The translations under genes were made by a program, and so were the position numbers. Below the pieces are notes generated by a model that did not search any database, was not told the DNA's origin, and saw nothing but the letters and a program-made list of their open reading frames with translations. Source: Mariniplasma anaerobium (GTDB lineage Bacteria; Bacillota_I; Bacilli_A; Acholeplasmatales; Acholeplasmataceae). From it: a stretch of 64,000 bases of DNA. Shown here one piece after another: positions 56,080-64,000 of this stretch. The stretch lies in contig NZ_AP024412.1 of NCBI RefSeq assembly GCF_016865445.1, positions 496,001 through 560,000 on the forward strand, read 5' to 3'. Every line of letters starts with the position of its first letter. Position 1 is the first letter of the stretch.

Positions 56080-56723
56080 TGTTTTCAAAAATATATGATG
56101 CGCTCATGAGTGATATTGATTATGAACAAATCTATACCTTTTTAAGTCCTTATCTCAAAGCAGACGATGTCGTTTTAGATGCTGGATGTGGTAGTGGATA
56201 TTTATTACAAGAATTACTTTTGCATCAAGTAGACGCAATGGGTATTGATAATGATGATCAAATGCTAAGTCTTGCACAAGACAGATTACAAACTTCAAAT
56301 CTAAGAGCTCCTTTGTATCATCATGACCTAAGAGATAAACTAGATATAAAGGTTGATGTAATCGTTAGTTTCTTTGATGTCATGAACTATTTAAAAGGTA
56401 TTAAACAAGTATTTTCTAATATCAAAGATGCTCTAGCACCAAATGGTCTATTTATCTTTGATGTGTATCAAGAATCAGTCTTAGATGATTATGATGGATA
56501 CATAGAAAATGATAACGAACCTTTTGATTATCAGTGGTCTATAAAAAAAGATCAGATGAAGTTGAAACACAAAGTAATTACAAACCAAGAGATTTATGAA
56601 TTAACTCAATATGTAAAACCTCTTTCGTATTACTTAGATATTTTATCATCCTTAGGATTTAAAGATATACAGGCTTTAAAAGGACCTGACATAAGAAAAC
56701 ACTATATCATCGCTAGTTTATAG
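56079..56723 (+). CDS. SAM-dependent methyltransferase (YqeM-like)
   Basis: 214 residues, class I methyltransferase with motif I VLDAGCGSGYLL, post-I GIDNDDQML, and VIVSFFDVMNYL. The N-terminus (MFSKIYDALMSDIDYE) is the YqeM type that follows rsfS in Bacillus. The substrate is unknown. Last gene of the cluster. Confidence 0.88.
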   Translation: MFSKIYDALMSDIDYEQIYTFLSPYLKADDVVLDAGCGSGYLLQELLLHQVDAMGIDNDDQMLSLAQDRLQTSNLRAPLYHHDLRDKLDIKVDVIVSFFDVMNYLKGIKQVFSNIKDALAPNGLFIFDVYQESVLDDYDGYIENDNEPFDYQWSIKKDQMKLKHKVITNQEIYELTQYVKPLSYYLDILSSLGFKDIQALKGPDIRKHYIIASL

Positions 56724-56736
56724 CGATGATTTTTTT
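56707..56736 (+). terminator. Rho-independent terminator
   Basis: A perfect 9-bp stem tcatcgcta/tagcgatga, 5-base loop, seven T. Confidence 0.93.
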
Positions 56737-56977
56737 AAAGAAGACACTATAAAAAGAAAGTGTTCTATAAAATTATAAGTACTTAGATATAGTAGATGCT
56801 TTAGATTTTTTTCTATAGTAAGAAGAGTTAAATACACTAAAAAAGATTAAATTATAGTTCGTGTATGTATTGCGGAGATGACTCTGATGTAATGATTTAA
56901 ATAAGAATGATCATAACTAAAATATTCATACAAAACGTTCGGGCTATATAAAGAACAAAGAAAACATTGAAAACTGA

Positions 56978-57051
56978 AAGACAAGTTAGTCTTAAACAGG
57001 CACGTCTGCCTGTCATTAACTACCATGAAACATTTTATTCGGTAGGCTTAA
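56978..57051 (+). ncRNA. Candidate structured RNA: three consecutive hairpins
   Basis: Hairpin 1 is aagac/gtctt (56978-56982 with 56989-56993). Hairpin 2 is acaggca/tgcctgt (56996-57002 with 57007-57013, loop cgtc). Hairpin 3 is ttaactacc paired with ggtag plus ttaa (57016-57024 with 57041-57051, a gc bulge). It matches no riboswitch I know. There is no terminator directly after it. Confidence 0.4.
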
Positions 57052-57120
57052 ATCCCAAAACTAATGTTTGTATCAAAATCCCTTAGAAGGTAAAATATAA
57101 AGTCTAATATATTTATCAAA

Positions 57121-57134
57121 GATATTGCAATATC
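57121..57134. promoter_or_regulatory. Perfect 14-base palindrome, possible operator
   Basis: GATATTGCAATATC, about 60 bases upstream of the RHS -10. Confidence 0.45.
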
Positions 57135-57195
57135 CTATTTATATAGTAATCAAATATTCTATTTACTTTTTTTATTTTTCATGATAATATGCAAT

Positions 57196-57201
57196 TATAA
57201 T
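57196..57201 (+). promoter_or_regulatory. -10 element of the RHS gene
   Basis: TATAAT 35 bases before the RHS ATG; Shine-Dalgarno gggga at 57220-57224. No clear -35. Confidence 0.6.
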
Positions 57202-57235
57202 AGTTTTTCAAACTAAAATGGGGAGAAAATTAAAT

Positions 57236-60200
57236 ATGTTTAAGAAAGAACCTTTAAAGAATCAACAGATTTTGGTTTTAGTAAGATTGCTAAATGCAAG
57301 TACAAAAATGCTTGTTTTTTTAGCATTGTTTGGGCAACTGTGGAGTTTAGTACCATGGAGTGCATTTCAAGTACAAGCTGCAACGATTGACAATCAAGAA
57401 CTTATAACAGATCAGCCTTCATTTGATAATTATCCAACAACGACGGATCCTGACTTTGATCAAAGTCAAGTAGCTATAGAATCTGAGATGATAGATGAGA
57501 GAACAGAAACATCTAAAACGTTTCGTAAAGTAGATGGTACATATGAAGTAGCCATGTATAACAATGTTATTCATTATCAAAAAGATGAAAAGTGGGAAGA
57601 CATTGACAATAGCTTATATGATACTGGAAATGAGTTGGAAAATAAAGCTAATAAGTTTCAAATTAAGTTTCCAAAACAACTAGATGACAATAAACAAATC
57701 AAATTATCCCAAGGTGCGTATAGTATTGATTGGAATATTCTTGATATAAATTCAGCAGAAGTTAGTTACAATCAAGAAAAAAAGAGTTCTGATAACCTTA
57801 AAGAACTCACAAATATAAGTCAATCAGTACTTTATGATAATGTACGACCTTTTACAGATGTTGAATATATTGTTTCTGGTAACAAGGTTAAAGAAAACAT
57901 TATACTTAGTCAATATGTACTTGATTTTAGTATGACCTTTGAATATAAGTTAAAAAATTTATCATTGATTCAAGATGAACAAGGAAATATCATATTTCTA
58001 AATGATAACAATGAAACAATTTTTTCTTTCATTGATTTAATCATGTTTGATAATGATTTAAATGATTCATCAGATATTGATCTTCAATTAATTGTTACTG
58101 GTAACAAAACCTATCAAATATTTTTGACACCAAGTGATGAATGGTTACAAAAAGCAAGTTATCCTGTTGTTATAGACCCTACAATAAGCAGTGTTGAACA
58201 ATCTATAAATATCTATGATACATATGTATCTGAATCTTCACCCAACTCAAACTACGAGAATTATTCATATATAGCTGTATCAAATACAACGATTTATAAT
58301 GAATATAGAGGTCTCTTTTCATTTGATATACCAGTTCTTTTGATGGATAAAGAAATTGTTCATTCAACATTTACACTAACAAGTAATTCAAAAAGCATGG
58401 ATAGAATTATTGGATTGTATGAAAATAACTCAGCATTTGATGTTGGTGAAGTTGATTGGTATAGTAGACCTTCACATTCATCTGATATGATAGATTACCA
58501 TATTGTCGGATCTGATAATATATATATGTTTGATATTACAGACATAGTAAAAGAATGGCAATCCACAGGTAATGTGCAAACACCTGGTTTTACAATTAAG
58601 GATAATTATGATTATGGTGCATATAATAGTGTTAATTCAAGTGAATCTTCAGAATCTTTACAACCTGTTGTTGAATTCATATATATTGATTCTACAGGAA
58701 TGAAAGATTATTGGAGTTATAGTCAACAAAACGCTGGAAATGCAGGTGTTGGATATGTTTCAGATAATACAGGAAAATTGATATTTATAAAAAATGAAGT
58801 ATCTTACGAAACAGCTAAACAAAGTTTTGGATTCTCATTAATCTATAATATTGATAGAAAAGATACGAATATTGGATATGGATTGGGTTGGCAAACTAAT
58901 TATAGTATGACATATCAAACGATAATTGAGGGACAAGAATATTCTATTACTGATGGAACAGGAAACACGGTTCATTATTATCCAACAACTTGTGATTCAC
59001 GATTTGTATCTGACTCATATAATCAATATACGTGCTATATCGCTGAAGATGGATCAGGAAATATTTTTTATAAACTGATTAATCCTGGTACAGTAGCATA
59101 TTATATGATGACAAGGCAACAGGTGAGATATAGCTTTGAAAATATGTATTTAAAACAAATAACCGACATAAAAACTTCAATAGATATTAACATCTATAGG
59201 AATCCATTAGATTTAGATGAAATTGATTATATTACAGATGAGAGTGGAAATCAAATTGATTTATCCTATAGTTCAGGAAGATTATTGTATACATATTTGA
59301 AAGTCAAACAAAGTGAAAATATTTATCATATCCTTGAAAAAGTAAATCATGACTACACTTACAAATCAGAATATGCTGATTATGCACTCTACTATACAAG
59401 AAATGATATGGACTATAATGAAGACTTAACATTTACTTCCTCACCAACCAACTATTATATTACAGATAGTTACGCACGATTGACCAGTGTATATGAAGCT
59501 TCTGGCAAAAAGGTAGCATACACGTATTATGAGGGAAATACCTTTATCGATAAAGTGTGGACAATCAATCAGTATGTTGATCAAATTGATTTATATAGCA
59601 CAATTGAGTATTATTATGGATCCAAGATGACTATAATGACTGATCAAAATAATAATTATATCATTTATAAATTTGATAATTATGGACATACAGTTAATAT
59701 ACTTGATAGTTATGGATATGCACAATCTTTTAGTTATCTAAATTTATTTTCGGGATTTATTGATGGATCAAGTACTCTAGTGCTTGATGGAATACCCAAT
59801 TATAATTGGAATCATCAATTGTTGTCTAAATCTGATCCTTATAAAACTATAGAAAATGTAGTTCAAAACTACAGTTTTGAAACGAGCAAAGAAATGGATA
59901 TATCATGGATGCTAGATCAACCTAGTTATCCACTACAACAAGATTACTCAAATTTTTCATGCGATACTTTTTTATATGGAGATTGTTCAGCAAGACTTCT
60001 AGTTCCTGATGCACAGCATTACGGGTCCTACAAACAGACAGTTGTTTTAGATTATGGTAACTATATGTTAAGTGGCTATGTTAAAAATGATACACTTAGC
60101 GGCAATGTCAATATTTCAATAAGTGGAGATGAGCAAGAAAACATATCAGCGGATGTCGATAATGACAGTAATTGGCATTATGTAGAGGTTATTGTAGATG

Positions 60201-63200
60201 TTGATGATGATAATACTTTAGTCACTATAGAACTAAATAATTTTGGAATAGGTGACGTATATTTTGATAATATTCAATTGATTGAAGGATTTAGAGACAC
60301 AAGGAAAAACATAGTTAACAATTCATCTTTTGAAGTTCTTGATTCCTATGGAGAACTTAGTAACTGGTACGGATTTGATTCTAGTTATATTTTTAGAACT
60401 CCAACTAGTGCATATACTAGCATTGTTGAAGAAGATATTCTTGGAGATTATGCAATTAGATTTAATGGTGATGCGAAAACACTTAGATATATTTGGAGCG
60501 ATTATAACAATTATATTAATGATGATTTAGTAGATGGCACATTAACAATAGGTGGATGGGCTTATTCGAATAGCACACCAATGTCAATACAGAGTACAGA
60601 TATTTATCCTGAAGTGTTTAGAATAAGAGTTGACGTTTTGGATACTTATGAGATTTATGGATCACAAGATTATGAAGATTCGATTGTATCAACGAGCTAT
60701 GTTAATTTCGATACTGCAATACAAGGATGGCAATTTCAGTTAAAAGAAGTACCTTTTGAAGCGGGTAACCACATATTTTTGACTTTAGAATATGAAGGTG
60801 AAGGATATGTTTTATTTGATCAAATTCAAATGTATTATGAACCAATCTACAGCCTTTATGATTATGATATCTACGGAAGATTAGAAACTATATATAGCTC
60901 ATCTGGTGAAACCACCAATCTTACTTATGAAAATGATGGTGATGAACGAGCTACAAAAGTAGAAACAGAATTTTCAACACTTGAATTAGGTATTGATGAT
61001 GCTGCAGCTCTAATTGAATCTGTTACTTATAATAGTGTAACAAGTGAACAATCATTTAATTCATATGGACAGGTTACAGGAACACTTGTTGGTGATACAG
61101 ATAACTACTTCACAACCTCAACAGCATATCTTACATCAGGATTTAGTCAATTTATTGCTTCAACAACTAATGAGTTTGGAAAAACAACTAACTACTACAC
61201 ATATACTTTAACTGGATTATTGAAAGCTATTTCAAATGCAAATGGCGACGACTTACTATATATATATGATGATGAAGGCAAATTGATTAAAGCTGTTCAT
61301 GTTGATGATTATTCAGCTTATCAGAACGGGGATTCTTATTATTCGATTGTCGAATATTTATATGATTCTGAAGATAGGTTAGATAAAATCATATTAGATA
61401 GAAACAGTAGTGGAACACCGATTTATTATTATGATATTAACTACGATGCACAAGATAGAATATCGAATGTATTAGTAAATTCCACATCACTTATGAGTTA
61501 TACATATGAAAAAGATGGAGATTATTATACTAATCGTATATCGACCCAAACATATGGCAATGGAGATGTAATATCATTTTTTTATGATGATGAGGGTCAG
61601 ATCATAGGTGTTAATTTTGATGATACAACCAAATTCTCATATGAATACGATCAGTCTGGATTACTTGCAATTTATAATGAACATGATAATGAAGGTAATA
61701 TCTTAAAATCCGAGTATTATACATATGATATTTCAGGACAACTAAGTCAAATGGTAGATTCATATAATAATACGATTCAATATACCTATGATGCTTCAGG
61801 AAATATAGAAAGTCTAGATTTCACATTCGAAGGAATGAATCAAGAAACAGAGTATTTCAACAATTACTGTTTATCATGGAATATTCAAGGTAGTTGTATA
61901 GTATCATCAACATTATACGATAAAACTATCTACGAAACTCAAGATGGTTATGATATTTCAAAACGTTATCTATATGAAATAGATAATGTGTTAAAGAGAG
62001 TGGAATATGTAAAACTATTTGAAAATGGATCATTGTTGATTGAACAATCATTAAACTATATTGGAGATACGACTAGAATTCATGATATATCTTATAGCCT
62101 CAAAGATGATGATAATCTGTATAAGTATAGTTATACATACGATGATGTGGGTAATATTATTCGTGAGTCCTATTATGAAGATGGATTTTTAAAGTTTGAT
62201 AAGAACTATGCGTATGATGAGCTTAATCAATTGATTGTAGAAGATTCACGAGATTATGATATACCTTTAAGTTCAACTTTAACAGAAACAAATTACACTA
62301 AATATTATTATTATGATAATAGAGGAAATATAACTGACATTAAGACATTTTTATATGGTCAAGATGACTATGAGGAAGCAGTTGCACCCACTGAGTATGA
62401 CATCAATTATGGTAGTGATCCTATATTTGTAGTAATTTCAGGCGATACAGAAATACCAGTCAATGGTAGTCTATCATTAGGATTTACATATTATAAATTA
62501 GAATATGTTATGCCTCCAAATCCAGTTACATTACCTATGGTTACCATAAAGGATTATACTCAAGTAGACACAACAACACCAGGATATTATTTAATTGATT
62601 GTATAGGTAAAGATAAATTTGGAGGATCCACTTACAATCTAGAGTTTGGCATTTTAATTACTGTAGGCACACCTAGTAGTGGGCCTACAATACCACAAGA
62701 ACATATTCATTATAATTATAGTGAAAGTTGGTTGGATCAACTTGAAAGCATTGATAACATCACATATAATCAAGACGGATCGATTAATACAACAACGAGA
62801 TTAGGAAATTATGAGTATGATGATCAAGGAAATCCTGATGAGATGACTGATTTTTATTACAATGGAAATCTCTATGATCATGCTGCTTTAGTATATGATG
62901 GTAGACAACTATCTATGATCACATTAACAGATGCGACATTAGCAACAGTTGAAATCGAATATTCATATAATGATCAAGGATATCGTACGAGTAAAACGAT
63001 TAATGGAAGTAAAGTAGAGTATTTCTTAGAAGGGGACAAAGCTCTATTTGAAACTGATGGAACTTATGGTATTATTTATACATATGATTATGATGGTTCA
63101 TTGATTAGTTTCAATTATGATGATGATATTGATGATTCTACTGAAGGTATAGAGTATTACTATATTAAGAATATCCAAGGAGATATCACAAAGATAGTTG

Positions 63201-64000
63201 ATCATGATGGGGATATTGTAGTTAAGTATGAGTATGATGTTTGGGGAAATATCGTAAAGATAACAGATGGTTCAGGCATTAATTTAGCTGAGATAAACCC
63301 ATATAGATATCGTAGTTATCGATATGATGAAGAAATTAATATGTATTATTTGAATAGTAGATATTATAATCCAGTAGTGGGAAGATTTATAAATGCTGAT
63401 GGTATGTTAGGACAAGTTGGAAATGCTTTATCAACTAATATGTATGCATATTGTGCAAACAATCCAGTAATGTTCACTGATCCCAGCGGAGAATTTCCAA
63501 TTTTAATTGCAGCATTCATTATAGGTGCAGTTATTTCTGGAACTGCAAGTACAATATCTCAAGGAGCAACAGATGGATGGGAAAATATCAATTGGAGCCA
63601 AGTAGGATTTGACTCATTAATTGGGGGAGTTACCACACTAGTAGGAGCAAGTGGTATAGGAGTAGTAGGAGCTATGATTGTAGGCGGAACATTAGGTTTC
63701 ACTGGAAGTGTGGGATCAGATTTGATAGCTGGAAATGGCGATTGGTCTGAAGTTAATTGGACAAAAGCTGGTATTATGACAGTTGTCGGAATAGGTTTAG
63801 GTGGTTGGTCCGGATCAGGAGCTCAAAACTTTAAAACTATGAATGCTAAAATTAATCTGGGACAATCATGGGGTTCAAAATCATATATTAATTATGGAGT
63901 TTCTGTAATAGACAGAGCAGCTACATCATATGCGCGACATACAGCGTCACAATTACTAGCAAATGCTGTAAGAGGATATCAGGCACAAGCGATATCAAGA
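57236..64000 (+). CDS. Giant secreted RHS/YD-repeat protein, open at window edge
   Basis: At least 2255 residues without a stop. A Sec-type signal (hydrophobic about 25-45, site near VQA/A at 48) starts it. A beta-rich N-terminal region (about 60-318) is followed by a DNRLRE-like domain (about 319-481), an RHS N-terminal segment (about 490-565), two tandem beta-sandwich modules like carbohydrate-binding domains (about 872-1019, NYSFE; and 1025-1204, NSSFE), a long run of YD repeats (from about 1209), an Ig-like insertion (about 1707-1819), more YD repeats, and the RHS core end YYNPVVGRFINADG (2043-2056) with NPVMFTDPSGEF (to 2087). The variable tip begins with a Gly/Ala-rich hydrophobic stretch and is cut by the window. 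In known polymorphic toxin systems this tip carries the effector and an immunity gene follows. Base composition matches the neighbours. Confidence 0.93.
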   Translation, partial: MFKKEPLKNQQILVLVRLLNASTKMLVFLALFGQLWSLVPWSAFQVQAATIDNQELITDQPSFDNYPTTTDPDFDQSQVAIESEMIDERTETSKTFRKVDGTYEVAMYNNVIHYQKDEKWEDIDNSLYDTGNELENKANKFQIKFPKQLDDNKQIKLSQGAYSIDWNILDINSAEVSYNQEKKSSDNLKELTNISQSVLYDNVRPFTDVEYIVSGNKVKENIILSQYVLDFSMTFEYKLKNLSLIQDEQGNIIFLNDNNETIFSFIDLIMFDNDLNDSSDIDLQLIVTGNKTYQIFLTPSDEWLQKASYPVVIDPTISSVEQSINIYDTYVSESSPNSNYENYSYIAVSNTTIYNEYRGLFSFDIPVLLMDKEIVHSTFTLTSNSKSMDRIIGLYENNSAFDVGEVDWYSRPSHSSDMIDYHIVGSDNIYMFDITDIVKEWQSTGNVQTPGFTIKDNYDYGAYNSVNSSESSESLQPVVEFIYIDSTGMKDYWSYSQQNAGNAGVGYVSDNTGKLIFIKNEVSYETAKQSFGFSLIYNIDRKDTNIGYGLGWQTNYSMTYQTIIEGQEYSITDGTGNTVHYYPTTCDSRFVSDSYNQYTCYIAEDGSGNIFYKLINPGTVAYYMMTRQQVRYSFENMYLKQITDIKTSIDINIYRNPLDLDEIDYITDESGNQIDLSYSSGRLLYTYLKVKQSENIYHILEKVNHDYTYKSEYADYALYYTRNDMDYNEDLTFTSSPTNYYITDSYARLTSVYEASGKKVAYTYYEGNTFIDKVWTINQYVDQIDLYSTIEYYYGSKMTIMTDQNNNYIIYKFDNYGHTVNILDSYGYAQSFSYLNLFSGFIDGSSTLVLDGIPNYNWNHQLLSKSDPYKTIENVVQNYSFETSKEMDISWMLDQPSYPLQQDYSNFSCDTFLYGDCSARLLVPDAQHYGSYKQTVVLDYGNYMLSGYVKNDTLSGNVNISISGDEQENISADVDNDSNWHYVEVIVDVDDDNTLVTIELNNFGIGDVYFDNIQLIEGFRDTRKNIVNNSSFEVLDSYGELSNWYGFDSSYIFRTPTSAYTSIVEEDILGDYAIRFNGDAKTLRYIWSDYNNYINDDLVDGTLTIGGWAYSNSTPMSIQSTDIYPEVFRIRVDVLDTYEIYGSQDYEDSIVSTSYVNFDTAIQGWQFQLKEVPFEAGNHIFLTLEYEGEGYVLFDQIQMYYEPIYSLYDYDIYGRLETIYSSSGETTNLTYENDGDERATKVETEFSTLELGIDDAAALIESVTYNSVTSEQSFNSYGQVTGTLVGDTDNYFTTSTAYLTSGFSQFIASTTNEFGKTTNYYTYTLTGLLKAISNANGDDLLYIYDDEGKLIKAVHVDDYSAYQNGDSYYSIVEYLYDSEDRLDKIILDRNSSGTPIYYYDINYDAQDRISNVLVNSTSLMSYTYEKDGDYYTNRISTQTYGNGDVISFFYDDEGQIIGVNFDDTTKFSYEYDQSGLLAIYNEHDNEGNILKSEYYTYDISGQLSQMVDSYNNTIQYTYDASGNIESLDFTFEGMNQETEYFNNYCLSWNIQGSCIVSSTLYDKTIYETQDGYDISKRYLYEIDNVLKRVEYVKLFENGSLLIEQSLNYIGDTTRIHDISYSLKDDDNLYKYSYTYDDVGNIIRESYYEDGFLKFDKNYAYDELNQLIVEDSRDYDIPLSSTLTETNYTKYYYYDNRGNITDIKTFLYGQDDYEEAVAPTEYDINYGSDPIFVVISGDTEIPVNGSLSLGFTYYKLEYVMPPNPVTLPMVTIKDYTQVDTTTPGYYLIDCIGKDKFGGSTYNLEFGILITVGTPSSGPTIPQEHIHYNYSESWLDQLESIDNITYNQDGSINTTTRLGNYEYDDQGNPDEMTDFYYNGNLYDHAALVYDGRQLSMITLTDATLATVEIEYSYNDQGYRTSKTINGSKVEYFLEGDKALFETDGTYGIIYTYDYDGSLISFNYDDDIDDSTEGIEYYYIKNIQGDITKIVDHDGDIVVKYEYDVWGNIVKITDGSGINLAEINPYRYRSYRYDEEINMYYLNSRYYNPVVGRFINADGMLGQVGNALSTNMYAYCANNPVMFTDPSGEFPILIAAFIIGAVISGTASTISQGATDGWENINWSQVGFDSLIGGVTTLVGASGIGVVGAMIVGGTLGFTGSVGSDLIAGNGDWSEVNWTKAGIMTVVGIGLGGWSGSGAQNFKTMNAKINLGQSWGSKSYINYGVSVIDRAATSYARHTASQLLANAVRGYQAQAISR

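Larger units (their letters stand above)
56737..57235 (+). other. 500-base non-coding region upstream of the RHS gene
   Basis: No credible reading frame. It holds a stretch (56957-56983) with a ttgaaaactgaa core that resembles the motif seen in Firmicutes 16S-23S spacers, three consecutive hairpins (56978-57051), two AAATCCC copies (57050-57056 and about 57076-57082), a perfect palindrome (57121-57134) and the RHS promoter. I see no tRNA, transposase or rRNA gene in it. Confidence 0.6.

Noticed and set aside
56952-56985. rRNA gene fragment
   Set aside because: Only a short spacer-like motif is present; no 16S or 23S sequence flanks it, so it is kept only as a low-confidence finding.
60330-60530. 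66-codon frame inside the RHS gene
   Set aside because: It is out of frame within the continuous RHS coding sequence and encodes a low-complexity hydrophobic peptide.

Overview
The window is 64 kb of very AT-rich, densely packed bacterial chromosome. TGA is a real stop (prepilin peptidase, ffh and smpB all end in it), so the code is standard. Gene content and order follow Bacillus-type neighbourhoods, but genes for wall metabolism are missing where they would be expected: mltG is absent between a yrzB-like gene and trmR. Together this suggests a wall-less Firmicutes relative of the Acholeplasma/Izemoplasma kind (Mollicutes with UGA as stop). That placement is an inference; no rRNA gene is present to confirm it.

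Layout. 1-3.3 kb: a type IV pilus/competence-pilus-like set (major prepilin, prepilin peptidase, a PilM-PilN fusion, PilO). 3.4-9 kb: a membrane protein coupled to an FtsK translocase that lacks the usual membrane domain, then signal peptidase I, rbgA, rnhB and a Nudix hydrolase. 9.2-14.5 kb: topA, a candidate C-rich small RNA, tpx, and the SRP genes ftsY-ylxM-ffh. 14.5-22.8 kb: a DnaA box followed by polA-mutM-coaE-dnaB-dnaI, then thrS behind a threonine T-box. 23-27.3 kb: an ABC exporter, an unknown lipoprotein and small membrane proteins. 27.3-35 kb: crr-ptsI and gcvT-H-PA-PB on the minus strand, with mrp/apbC between them on the plus strand. 35-41.5 kb: an alpha/beta hydrolase, a beta-hydroxyacid dehydrogenase, a small HMA-like protein, gpmI (minus), an FMN riboswitch with ribU, and eno. 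41.6-46.3 kb: rnr-smpB, then overlapping patatin, PAP2 and GNAT genes. 46.3-53.7 kb: alanine T-box, alaS, ruvX, a yrzB-like gene, the tRNA U34 modification set trmR-trhP1-trhP2, a YgjP-like metalloprotein and greA. 53.7-56.7 kb: the ribosome-assembly/nucleotide cluster yqeG-yqeH-yqeK-rsfS-methyltransferase. 56.7-57.2 kb: a 500-base non-coding region with consecutive hairpins and a perfect palindrome. 57.2 kb to the right edge: one giant secreted RHS/YD-repeat protein, open at the window end.

Most of the window is housekeeping: replication and repair, translation quality control, protein export, glycolysis and PTS, glycine catabolism and riboflavin uptake. The parts most worth a second look are the RHS protein and its leader, the candidate small RNA between topA and tpx, the FtsK split into a soluble motor and a membrane partner, the PilM-PilN fusion, and the DnaA box in front of the replication-restart operon. 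Where a longer reading frame began inside a promoter, riboswitch or Shine-Dalgarno sequence, the start was moved to the first properly spaced start codon.
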